Source: Loktanella salsilacus
GTDB taxonomy: Bacteria; Pseudomonadota; Alphaproteobacteria; Rhodobacterales; Rhodobacteraceae
Assembly (NCBI RefSeq): GCF_900114485.1
Contig: NZ_FOTF01000011.1
Location: 1 to 64,000, forward strand
Direction of reading: 5' to 3'
DNA: 64,000 bases
The notes beneath the pieces are model-generated. The model had not been told where the DNA came from. It did no database searches and worked only from the letters and a program-made list of their open reading frames with translations. Made by a program: the position numbers and the translations under genes. Positions 1 to 8,330 of this stretch are shown piece by piece. Within the stretch, counting starts at the first letter, position 1. Each line of letters starts with the position of its first letter.

Positions 1-265
1 CGTCATCGCGCCACGCGTAGAAATAGCCCCGAACCGTTGAAACCGGCGGGAAGTCGTTGGGCAACATACGCCATTGGCATCCGGTCGTTGCAATGTAGAG
101 GAGTGCGTCGACCACGTCGCGCAAACATGTCGTACGGGGCCGACCAGTTGTCTTCGGCGGCGACATCGAAGGCGCTATCAACGCCCATTCCGCATCCTTC
201 ATATCGCTTGCGTATTTATCGCCTTTTCGATCATGTTGACGGCGGGTGAGTTCAGTCCAAGCCAT
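1..265 (-). CDS. IS5-family transposase, N-terminal part (truncated by window edge)
   Basis: This is an open frame with no stop in the window, starting at ATG 263-265 behind a GGAG ribosome site. The 88 visible residues begin MAWTELTRRQHDRKGDKYAS and include EWALIAP, GRPRTT, LLYIATTGCQWRMLP, FPPVSTV and GYFYAWRDD. These are the N-terminal (DUF4096-type) signatures of IS5 transposases, including the aromatic YFYxWRD stretch. The DDE catalytic residues would lie beyond the edge, so whether the gene is intact is unknown. It is read away from groEL, so read-through past the groEL terminator could feed it. Family assignment is firm; the subgroup (IS1031/IS427-like) is less so. Confidence 0.85.
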   Translation of the reverse strand, partial: MAWTELTRRQHDRKGDKYASDMKDAEWALIAPSMSPPKTTGRPRTTCLRDVVDALLYIATTGCQWRMLPNDFPPVSTVRGYFYAWRDD

Positions 266-342
266 TGTGATCTCCATTCAGCTTCACAACCGAACAGAAT
301 CACAAACCACTGAACTCACTCAAATAGTTTTAAATCGGGCTC
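1..342 (-). mobile_element. Partial IS5-family insertion sequence (right boundary inferred)
   Basis: The window opens inside an insertion sequence that runs off the left edge. It holds the 5' part of a transposase gene read leftward, preceded by about 75 bases of non-coding DNA. The outer end is placed at 342. Read on the minus strand, the non-coding part begins GAGCCCGATTTAAAAC and is directly preceded by TTA (343-345 on the plus strand, taa), which fits the 3-bp TNA target duplication of the IS1031 branch of IS5. The other end and second duplication copy lie outside the window, so the boundary is inferred. Confidence 0.7.
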
Positions 343-350
343 TAAGATCG

Positions 351-387
351 AAAACGGGCCCGCAGTCTGCACTGCGGGCCCGTCTTT
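351..387 (-). terminator. Rho-independent terminator of groESL (bidirectional shape)
   Basis: A perfect 13-bp stem (354-366 pairing with 371-383, ACGGGCCCGCAGT / ACTGCGGGCCCGT) with a CTGC loop is flanked by AAAA on the left and CTTTT on the right. It can therefore terminate in both directions. It lies about 120 bases past the groEL stop and only 12 bases from the inferred end of the insertion sequence. Confidence 0.9.
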
Positions 388-501
388 TGTAACGTTCAGA
401 TCGGTAAAGCGTCTGTTCGGCGATGTGTGGGGGCTTTGGCGTTTGCAAGCAAACCCCGCACCCCCACTGAAATCATTCAGGCCAGATGGCCTAAATGTTT
501 C

Positions 502-2163
<1,662 letters not shown>

Positions 2164-2230
2164 CTAAAAATTGTGTAGTGGGTTGGAAAAGCGATGGGCC
2201 AAGGCGCAAAAGCGCCAAGGCGTCCGGGCA

Positions 2231-2515
2231 TTACATGATGCCGAGGATGTCGCTTTCCTTCATGATCAGCAGGTCTTCGCCATCAAGCTTGACCTCGGTG
2301 CCGGACCACTTGCCGAACAGAACTTTGTCGCCAGCCTTAACGGCCATCTCGATCAGCTCGCCGTTGTCCTTGCGGGCACCGGTGCCGACGGAAACGATTT
2401 CGCCTTCAGCAGGCTTTTCCTTAGCGGAATCAGGGATGATCAGACCGCCCTTGGTCTTGTCTTCGCCTTCGATGCGACGGACCAGCACGCGGTCGTGCAG
2501 AGGTTTAAATGCCAT
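2231..2515 (-). CDS. groS: Co-chaperonin GroES (Hsp10), 94 aa
   Basis: This is the 10-kDa lid of the GroEL chamber. The 94-residue length and the beginning [14 protein letters not shown] are typical. The mobile loop region ([20 protein letters not shown], residues about 17-36) carries the hydrophobic GGLIIP contact with GroEL, and the dome region [13 protein letters not shown] follows. It is the first gene of the groESL operon, and its leader contains a CIRCE element 35 bases upstream of the start, implying HrcA repression released on heat shock. Confidence 0.98.
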   Translation of the reverse strand: MAFKPLHDRVLVRRIEGEDKTKGGLIIPDSAKEKPAEGEIVSVGTGARKDNGELIEMAVKAGDKVLFGKWSGTEVKLDGEDLLIMKESDILGIM

Positions 2516-2549
2516 CTTGTGAACCTTCCTTGAAGCGTTTCAAATTTCG

Positions 2550-2576
2550 TTAGCACTCACCTAGGTCGAGTGCCAG
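2550..2576 (-). promoter_or_regulatory. CIRCE element (HrcA operator) of groESL
   Basis: On the plus strand TTAGCACTC (2550-2558), 9 bases, then GAGTGCCAG (2568-2576). The consensus is TTAGCACTC-N9-GAGTGCTAA, so the left arm is perfect and the right arm differs at two positions. It sits at or just after the expected transcription start of the promoter at 2584-2612, the usual position for HrcA repression. Confidence 0.92.
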
Positions 2577-2583
2577 CGACGGT

Positions 2584-2612
2584 TAGTTAGGCACCCGCGC
2601 GGCACCTGTCAA
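2584..2612 (-). promoter_or_regulatory. Sigma-70-type promoter of groESL
   Basis: On the minus strand, TTGACA (2612-2607), a 17-base spacer, then TAACTA (2589-2584). The -35 box is perfect and the -10 box is close to consensus. The CIRCE element starts 8 bases downstream, over the start site. No clear sigma-32 promoter was recognised. Confidence 0.75.
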
Positions 2613-2627
2613 CCGGATTGCACCCGA

Positions 2628-2667
2628 TCCGCCATGCCTTATGGCGGACACCTTAATCCCGCCTTAA
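2628..2667 (+). promoter_or_regulatory. Hairpin and CtrA-type box upstream of the TraB/GumN gene
   Basis: A perfect 8-bp hairpin (TCCGCCAT 2628-2635 / ATGGCGGA 2641-2648, 5-base loop) is followed by TTAA-N7-TTAA at 2653-2667, the full recognition pattern of the response regulator CtrA. The box lies 34 bases before the ATG at 2702. Chance occurrence of one such 8-base match in GC-rich DNA is low but not negligible. Confidence 0.4.
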
Positions 2668-2701
2668 GCTTGGGCGGCATCTCGCCACATAAGGACCCGC
2701 C

Positions 2702-3685
2702 ATGCGCGCTTTTTTGATCGTCCTCTTGATCGCTATGACCGGTCCGGCCCATGCCTTGTGCAGCGGGCCTGACATCAAGACGCTTCTGACGCAAACCGAC
2801 CGCGACGCTGTGGCGCAGGCGGTTGCGAACACGCCTTACGGGCAGGGACTTTTCTTTCGCGCTGTCAAAGGCGGCACGCAGATCGACGTGATCGGCACGA
2901 TGCACCTTTTTGATCCGCGCCTGATTCCCTTGGCCGCCCGCACAGCCCCCATCGTCGCCGCCAGCGACCTGCTGCTGGTCGAGGCGGGACCGCAGGAAAA
3001 GGCCGATCTGACGCAAGCGATGACCACGGACCCGGCGCTGATCTTTATGCCAGACGGCCCCACCCTGCCCGAACGGATGGACGAAGCGACCTGGCAAGCC
3101 ATCGTGCAGGCCGCCAGCGACCGGGGTATCCCCGCGATTCTTCTTTCCAAGATGCAGCCTTGGTACGTCGCCCTGACGCTTGCTATTCCGCCCTGTGCCA
3201 TGGCCGATCTTCAATCGGGCAAGGATGGGCTGGACGGCTTAATGATGGATCAGGCGGCGGCGGCCGGCGTGCCAGTGCAAGCGCTAGAGCCTTGGGATAC
3301 CCTGTTTAACATGATGCGCAGCGACCCCATCGATGTGCAGGTCGATCAACTGCGGCTGGCCTTATCGCCACCTGACCTGCAGGCCGCCATGTTCGCCACC
3401 ATGCTGGACAGCTACTTTGCCGGACATACCGCAGAGCTTTGGCACGTGTCCCGCGCGGCGACCCACCTGCTTCCGGGCATCGACGCGGCAGAGGCAGAGG
3501 CGCTTTTCGATCTATCGGAACAACAACTTCTGACCGACCGCAACCGGGCATGGATGCCCATGATCACGCAGGCCGCCGCCACCCATGACCATATCACCGT
3601 CGCCGTCGGCGCGGCCCACCTGCAAGGGCAAACTGGCCTCATGAACCTGCTGGCGCAGGCCGGTTGGACTATCACGCAGCCTTAG
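2702..3685 (+). CDS. TraB/GumN family protein, exported, 327 aa
   Basis: This is a member of the TraB/GumN (PF01963) family, whose molecular role in bacteria is poorly known; some relatives are considered metalloprotease-like. It has a signal peptide (about residues 1-19, ending AHA), the paired motif GTMH at 65-68, a VEAGP stretch near 97, and the second signature VGAAHLQG near residue 305. These glycine/histidine motifs are the conserved family core. The ATG at 2702 has AAGGA 6 bases upstream. It is transcribed away from groESL and converges with the DUF2161 gene, their stops overlapping by 4 bases. A CtrA-type box lies just upstream. Confidence 0.88.
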   Translation: MRAFLIVLLIAMTGPAHALCSGPDIKTLLTQTDRDAVAQAVANTPYGQGLFFRAVKGGTQIDVIGTMHLFDPRLIPLAARTAPIVAASDLLLVEAGPQEKADLTQAMTTDPALIFMPDGPTLPERMDEATWQAIVQAASDRGIPAILLSKMQPWYVALTLAIPPCAMADLQSGKDGLDGLMMDQAAAAGVPVQALEPWDTLFNMMRSDPIDVQVDQLRLALSPPDLQAAMFATMLDSYFAGHTAELWHVSRAATHLLPGIDAAEAEALFDLSEQQLLTDRNRAWMPMITQAAATHDHITVAVGAAHLQGQTGLMNLLAQAGWTITQP

Positions 3686-4338
3686 CTGTCGTCCCAATCC
3701 GCCAGCCCCTTGCGGCCCGCAGCCGTCAAATCGTAAACGCCGCGCCGCACGCGGGTGAACCAGCCGTAATGGTCATTTGCCATGATTCGCGTCGCATCGG
3801 GCACTTCTGCCCAGTCCTTGATCCGCGCGCCGGTGGATTCGCCATGCACCGCCAGAAACCGGGCGCAGGCCACTGCATCCTGCCGGTAACCTGTCACAAG
3901 CCCATGCCGCGTCGCGCCCCCCGCATTGGGATCACCCTTAAGCCGCGCAAACTTTTTCTTGATCGCCTTCGCCTTCTTGGGCGATTTGCGCGGCGTGAAT
4001 GGCGCGGGCTCGGCCATCACCTCGACAAACCCGTCGCGCAAACGCACGGTCATCACGCCCAGCCGCAACCGCCGCGCCAGCCCGACATTGGCCAGCATCG
4101 CCTTGCGCTGCCCGCCCGCAGGCACCGCCAGATACACCTGATCTGTCACCGCCTGCCGCGCGATGCCTTGGTGAAACAGCGTCAGCGAAAAGCCAGTCTT
4201 TAGCTCAACCACCAGCATCTCTTCGCCCTTCAGGGCGACGACATCAGCCGCGCCCACCTCGCCCTTCACGTCATAGCCCTGCCGGGTCAGATGCGCCTTG
4301 ATGGCGGGGTAAAGGTCAGCTTCGCGTGGTTTAGTCAT
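3682..4338 (-). CDS. DUF2161 family protein, PD-(D/E)XK nuclease-like, 218 aa
   Basis: This conserved alphaproteobacterial protein is classed as a putative PD-(D/E)XK phosphodiesterase. In the N-terminal half, ADVVALKGEEMLVVELKTG places Asp32, Glu45 and Lys47 as the likely D...ExK metal-binding/catalytic set. A basic linker (PRKSPKKAKAIKKK) follows, then a C-terminal winged-helix-like segment (WFTRVRRGVYDLTAAGR) resembling the tail of restriction-type proteins. The ATG at 4338 (MTKPREADLY) is preferred to the longer frame, whose extra 13 residues are not family-like. No cognate methylase or helicase is nearby, so it is not obviously part of a defence system. The substrate is unknown. Confidence 0.85.
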   Translation of the reverse strand: MTKPREADLYPAIKAHLTRQGYDVKGEVGAADVVALKGEEMLVVELKTGFSLTLFHQGIARQAVTDQVYLAVPAGGQRKAMLANVGLARRLRLGVMTVRLRDGFVEVMAEPAPFTPRKSPKKAKAIKKKFARLKGDPNAGGATRHGLVTGYRQDAVACARFLAVHGESTGARIKDWAEVPDATRIMANDHYGWFTRVRRGVYDLTAAGRKGLADWDDS

Positions 4339-4419
4339 TGTATTCCCGACTTGCGTGACAGCACGCGTCATCGCCACTATAAGGCGGGAAAATCATTCAT
4401 CAGCATAGGCGAAATGACA

Positions 4420-5337
4420 ATGACCACCCTGATCTTCGGCCACAAATCCCCCGACACTGATTCCACCGGGTCCCCCCTGATCTGGGAATGGTTCTTGAAG
4501 GACGCAGGCGTCGATGCCAAGGCCGTCCTACTGGGCCAGCCCAACACAGAAGCCGCATTTGTCGCCAAGCGCTGGGGCTTTGCCCTGCCTGAAATCGTCC
4601 GCGACGTGACCGATGGCCAAGCCTGCGTCATCGTCGACACCAATAACCCGGCTGAACTGCCAGAAAACATCAACGGCGCCGACGTGCAGGCGATCATCGA
4701 CCACCACCTGCTGGTCGGCGGCATCAAAACCAAAGGCCCGATCGACATCACGATCCGCCCGCTGGCCTGTACCGCCACCATCATGCACCAACTGATGGGC
4801 GACAAAGCGGCCAAAATGCCCGAAGGCATCAAAGGCCTGATGCTGTCCTGCATCCTGTCCGACACACTGGCCTTCCGCTCGCCGACCACAACGCCTGTGG
4901 ATCAGAAACTTGCCGAAGACCTCGCCGCCGATCTGGGCATCGACATCGCATCCTACGCGGATGAAATGTTCGCCGCCAAATCCGATGTCAGCGCCTTCTC
5001 TGACGCCGATCTGCTGCGCATGGACTCCAAAGAGTACGAGATCGACGGCACCAAATTCCGCGTCTCCGTACTGGAAACCACCTCGCCCGCCGTCGTGCTT
5101 GACCGCAAGGATGCGCTGGTCGCTGCCATGCCCGCCGTCGCAGCCGAAGACGGCGTCGATCAGGTCCTGCTCTTCGTCGTCGACATCATCCGTGAAGAAG
5201 CCACGATGCTGCTGCCCAACGATCTGACCAAGCAGGTCGCCAAGGCGTCCTTTGATGCCGACACCGCGGGCGACACCGTTGTTCTGCCCGGCGTGATGAG
5301 CCGCAAAAAGCAGATCATTCCAAACCTGAAGAAGTAA
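4420..5337 (+). CDS. ppaC: Manganese-dependent inorganic pyrophosphatase, 305 aa
   Basis: This family II (DHH-superfamily) pyrophosphatase hydrolyses cytosolic PPi to phosphate. Metal ligands are visible in GHKSPDTDS (His8, Asp12, Asp14), IVDTNN (Asp73) and the DHH motif at 94-96. The C-terminal DHHA2 domain ends with SRKKQIIPNL, the substrate-binding SRKKQ motif. The ATG at 4420 is chosen because AGGCGA lies 7 bases upstream and the resulting 305 residues match the family. The frame is open 43 codons further. A copy of the dispersed GCCTCCGGCGG repeat lies just after the stop. Confidence 0.96.
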   Translation: MTTLIFGHKSPDTDSTGSPLIWEWFLKDAGVDAKAVLLGQPNTEAAFVAKRWGFALPEIVRDVTDGQACVIVDTNNPAELPENINGADVQAIIDHHLLVGGIKTKGPIDITIRPLACTATIMHQLMGDKAAKMPEGIKGLMLSCILSDTLAFRSPTTTPVDQKLAEDLAADLGIDIASYADEMFAAKSDVSAFSDADLLRMDSKEYEIDGTKFRVSVLETTSPAVVLDRKDALVAAMPAVAAEDGVDQVLLFVVDIIREEATMLLPNDLTKQVAKASFDADTAGDTVVLPGVMSRKKQIIPNLKK

Positions 5338-5360
5338 ACCAAAGCGGGCGTAGCGGCTTC

Positions 5361-5400
5361 GCGTCATCATCTTGCCCGAAATACTCCCGCCGGAGGCTCC
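5361..5400 (-). repeat. Dispersed GCCTCCGGCGG repeat, copy A
   Basis: On the minus strand this reads GCCTCCGGCGGGAGTATTT, then CGGGCAAGATGATGA. It is one of three related copies in the window (others at 34851-34894 and 36771-36811), each within about 70 bases of the 3' end of a plus-strand gene, here ppaC. Similar sequences are scattered between genes in many Rhodobacterales genomes; their role is not known to me. Confidence 0.65.
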
Positions 5401-5441
5401 GACACTGGCCTCCGGCATCACCCCCCCATGAAGGCCACGCC

Positions 5442-6317
5442 ATGACCCAGATCGTCCACAGCTTCCTCGACATCGCCAGCGAATACGACGCAGCTTTCGT
5501 CGATCTTTGGGGCTGCATGCACAACGGCGTCACGGCCTTCCCGGACGCGGTCAAGGCGATGCAGGATTATCGCAAAGCGGGCGGCCGCGTGATCCTTGTC
5601 ACCAACGCCCCGCGCCCCTGGACCTCTGTCCAGAAACAGATCCAAGGCATGGGTATTCCTGACGACAGCTGGGACGCCATCGCGACCTCTGGCGACAGCG
5701 CCCGCGCCGCTATGTTCGAAGGTGCCGTTGGCCAAAAGGTCTGGTTCATGGGCGAAGACCACGACCAAAGCTTTTTCAAACCGATGGATATGCTCGCCAA
5801 CCCGGTTGAAATCACGCAGGTTCCGCTGGACGAGGCTGACGGCATCGTCTGCTGCGGCCCTGCCGACCCACACGCCGATCCGTCCGTCTATCGCCCACAA
5901 TTTCTGGCGGCCAAGCAGCGCGGGCTAAAGCTGCTTTGCGCGAATCCCGATATCGTTGTCGATCGCGGCGAAAGCCGGGAATGGTGCGCTGGCGCTCTGG
6001 CGAAACTCTACACCGAAATGGGCGGCGAAAGTCTGTATTTCGGCAAACCGCATCCGCCGATCTATGACCTTGCCCGCCGCCGGCTGTCGCAGCTTGATGG
6101 CGGCGCGGATCTGACGCGGATCATCTGCATCGGCGACGGCATCCACACCGATATTCTTGGCGGGCAGCAAGAAGACCTTGATTCGCTGTTCATCACCGGC
6201 GGTCTGGCCGCCGCGGAAACGCAGACGACCGACATGCACCCCGCCGGTCCGGCGCTTGAATCCTATCTTGCCACACAGCAGGTCAACCCGACCTATGCCA
6301 TCGGCTTTCTGCGCTAA
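5442..6317 (+). CDS. TIGR01459 family HAD-superfamily hydrolase, 291 aa
   Basis: This is a class IIA HAD-like phosphatase of the alphaproteobacterial TIGR01459 family, related to NagD/p-nitrophenyl phosphatases. Visible motifs are FVDLWG (Asp21 as expected nucleophile, with the atypical DLWG instead of DxDG), VTNAPRP (motif II, near 53), the cap region, FGKPHPPIYD (motif III Lys, near 201) and IGDGIHTDILG (motif IV, near 230). In motif I the second Asp of the usual DxD is replaced (DLW), a feature of this subgroup. The physiological substrate is unknown. It stands alone between ppaC and the MaoC gene. Confidence 0.9.
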   Translation: MTQIVHSFLDIASEYDAAFVDLWGCMHNGVTAFPDAVKAMQDYRKAGGRVILVTNAPRPWTSVQKQIQGMGIPDDSWDAIATSGDSARAAMFEGAVGQKVWFMGEDHDQSFFKPMDMLANPVEITQVPLDEADGIVCCGPADPHADPSVYRPQFLAAKQRGLKLLCANPDIVVDRGESREWCAGALAKLYTEMGGESLYFGKPHPPIYDLARRRLSQLDGGADLTRIICIGDGIHTDILGGQQEDLDSLFITGGLAAAETQTTDMHPAGPALESYLATQQVNPTYAIGFLR

Positions 6318-6344
6318 CCGCCCCCCATTCGACCAAGGGCGCAG

Positions 6345-6410
6345 TTGACATTTCGCACCTGCAGCGTAATTTAGTTACAAATGATCCGCCTTATTGGGTC
6401 GTTTGTAACT
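6345..6410 (+). promoter_or_regulatory. Promoter with overlapping dyad upstream of the MaoC gene
   Basis: TTGACA (6345-6350), 16 bases, then TAATTT (6367-6372) form a plausible sigma-70 promoter. A near-perfect inverted repeat follows at once: AGTTACAAATGA (6373-6384), 14 bases, TCGTTTGTAACT (6399-6410). It covers the expected start site, so it could be an operator or a 5'-leader hairpin. AAGGA at 6413-6417 is the ribosome site. Confidence 0.6.
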
Positions 6411-6424
6411 TTAAGGATTGCGCT

Positions 6425-6868
6425 ATGCTCGACAATTCCCCCCGCGGTACCATCGTGATTGAAAACCTCGAAGTCGGCATGATGCGGTCCCTGCGCAAGG
6501 TCGTCACCGACGAGGATATCGAGATGTTCGCGCAGGTCAGCACCGACCGGAATCCCGTCCACCTTGACGATGCCTATGCCCAAGACACCATCTTTGAGGG
6601 TCGCATCGCCCACGGCATGCTGACAGCAGGGCTTGTCTCTGCCGTGATCGGGGAACAGCTGCCGGGTCATGGCACGGTTTATTTGGGCCAATCCCTGCGC
6701 TTTTTGGCCCCCGTGCGCCCCGGCGACATGGTCACAGCAGAGGTCGAAGTCACCGCAATCGACTACAAAAAGCGCAAGGTCACACTGGACACCCGCTGCC
6801 TCGTGGACGGCAAAAAAGTCCTCGCAGGCGAGGCCGTCGTGTTGGCACCGTCTGGCAAGTTCGACTGA
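6425..6868 (+). CDS. MaoC family (R)-specific enoyl-CoA hydratase, 147 aa
   Basis: This single-hot-dog MaoC/PhaJ-type hydratase hydrates trans-2-enoyl-CoA to (R)-3-hydroxyacyl-CoA, usually to supply polyhydroxyalkanoate synthesis or related acyl-CoA chemistry. The catalytic dyad is visible in STDRNPVHLDD (Asp41, His46), followed by GRIAHGML, the family signature helix. Length fits the single-domain enzymes. It is distinct from the two-domain mesaconyl-CoA hydratase at 62748-63773. A strong promoter and a dyad operator candidate directly precede it, suggesting individually regulated expression. The exact substrate cannot be told from sequence. Confidence 0.9.
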   Translation: MLDNSPRGTIVIENLEVGMMRSLRKVVTDEDIEMFAQVSTDRNPVHLDDAYAQDTIFEGRIAHGMLTAGLVSAVIGEQLPGHGTVYLGQSLRFLAPVRPGDMVTAEVEVTAIDYKKRKVTLDTRCLVDGKKVLAGEAVVLAPSGKFD

Positions 6869-6928
6869 AGCCAGCCCCTGCCCTGCGCGCACCTTGCGCC
6901 GGGTGCCGCACCGCGCTACGCAATCGCT

Positions 6929-7867
6929 ATGCGCATCATTCGTGACACACTCTATCTTGATCCCGCCGACCGCGGTGCCGCCGCCGCCATTGGCAATTTT
7001 GACGGCGTTCATCTGGGCCATCGCGCCGTGATCGACGCAGCCCGGGGTGCCGCGACGCAACTTGGCGCACCGCTTGGCCTGATGACGTTCGAGCCGCATC
7101 CACGCCAGCTGTTCGCCGCCGACGCCCCGCCCTTTCGCCTGATGAACGCCGAGGCGCGCGCGAACGAACTCGCCAAGCAAGGCGTGGAAAAGCTGTACGA
7201 GGTGCCGTTCAATGCCGCCCTTGTCGCGCTTAGCCCCCGCGAATTTGCGCAAACAGTGATCCATGACCGCCTTGGCCTAGCCCATGTCGTGATCGGGGCT
7301 GACTTCTGCTTTGGTAAAGACCGCGCAGGCAATGCTGCTGACCTGCAACGCTACGGCGCTGAGATGGGTTTTGGCGTCACCGTCGCCCCTATGGTTGCGC
7401 TCGAAGGCGGGCGCGTCAGCTCTACCGCGATCCGCACGGCCTTGTCCGATGGCAAGCCGCGCGACGCTGCCGCCATGCTGGGCCATTGGCACCGCATCGT
7501 GGGCGAAGTCATTCGCGGTGACCAGCGTGGCCGCGAATTGGGCTATCCCACCGCGAACATGTCCATCGAAGGCCTGCACCCGCCAAAATTCGGCGTCTAT
7601 GCCGTGCGCGTCGATATCGCCAAAGGCCCCCACGCGGGCCGCTATGACGGGGCCGCCAGTATCGGCGTACGCCCGATGTTCAACGGCGAAGTCCCCAATT
7701 GTGAGACGTTTATCTTTGATTTCAAAGGCGACCTTTACGGCCAGCACATCAGCGTCGCCCTTGTCGATTACCTACGGCCAGAGCTGAAGTTTGACGGCCT
7801 GCCGGCCCTGATCGACCAGATGGACGCCGACTGCACCAAGGCAAGAGAGATCCTATCCCATGTCTGA
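6929..7867 (+). CDS. ribF: Bifunctional riboflavin kinase / FAD synthetase, 312 aa
   Basis: This enzyme converts riboflavin to FMN and then FAD in the cytosol. The N-terminal adenylyltransferase domain carries GNFDGVHLGH (residues 22-31), and the VSSTAIR motif follows near 159. The C-terminal flavokinase domain starts around 183 with the GRELGYPTAN motif and includes the family's FGVYAVRV and ETFIFDF signatures. Length is normal. Its end overlaps the ycgN-like gene by 8 bases, indicating translational coupling. No FMN riboswitch was recognised in the 60 bases upstream. Confidence 0.97.
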   Translation: MRIIRDTLYLDPADRGAAAAIGNFDGVHLGHRAVIDAARGAATQLGAPLGLMTFEPHPRQLFAADAPPFRLMNAEARANELAKQGVEKLYEVPFNAALVALSPREFAQTVIHDRLGLAHVVIGADFCFGKDRAGNAADLQRYGAEMGFGVTVAPMVALEGGRVSSTAIRTALSDGKPRDAAAMLGHWHRIVGEVIRGDQRGRELGYPTANMSIEGLHPPKFGVYAVRVDIAKGPHAGRYDGAASIGVRPMFNGEVPNCETFIFDFKGDLYGQHISVALVDYLRPELKFDGLPALIDQMDADCTKAREILSHV

Positions 7868-8330
7868 CGCCATTGACCGCAGCGGGTTGCGCCCGAAGTT
7901 CTGGAAAACCATCCCCATGGCCAAGCTGTCGCGCCCCGAATGGGAAGCGCTGTGCGATGGCTGCGGCAAATGCTGCCTGAACAAGCTAGAGGACGAAGAC
8001 ACCGGCGAAGTCGCCCTAACCCGTGTCGCCTGCCGCCTACTCGACAACGAATCCTGCCTCTGCGCCCGCTATGAAGTGCGGCACAAATTTGTACCTGAAT
8101 GTATCGTGCTGACGCCAAAGACCATCGCGGACAATATGTATTGGCTGCCGCAGACTTGCGCCTATCGCCTCGTGGCGGAAGGGCGCGATCTGTATCCTTG
8201 GCATCCGCTGCTGTCGGGTGATCCGGACAGCCCCCACACCGCTGGCGTTACCATGCGCGGGCAGACCCTGTCGGAAGTCGACGTGAACGACGACGAATGG
8301 GAAGACAACATCATCGAGGAGCCGACCTAG
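7860..8330 (+). CDS. YcgN family (UPF0260) cysteine-cluster protein, 156 aa
   Basis: This small cytosolic protein belongs to the YcgN/UPF0260 group within the CxxCxxCC (zinc- or iron-chelating) superfamily. The cluster CDGCGKCC (near residues 38-45) is followed by further conserved cysteines (ACRLLDNESCLCARY, and PEC), about eight in all, likely binding a metal or iron-sulfur centre. Its function is unknown. It overlaps ribF by 8 bases and its stop abuts the ATG of ltaE (TAGATG), so the three genes form a tight unit. That proximity to a flavin gene hints at, but does not prove, a redox role. Confidence 0.9.
   Translation: MSDAIDRSGLRPKFWKTIPMAKLSRPEWEALCDGCGKCCLNKLEDEDTGEVALTRVACRLLDNESCLCARYEVRHKFVPECIVLTPKTIADNMYWLPQTCAYRLVAEGRDLYPWHPLLSGDPDSPHTAGVTMRGQTLSEVDVNDDEWEDNIIEEPT

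Noticed and set aside
3682-4338. Restriction-modification or defence role for the DUF2161 protein
   Set aside because: It has PD-(D/E)XK residues but no methylase, specificity subunit or helicase partner nearby, and it is a common conserved gene of the group.
6869-6928. FMN riboswitch ahead of ribF
   Set aside because: The 60-base gap is too short and shows no riboswitch helices; the aptamer would need over 100 bases.
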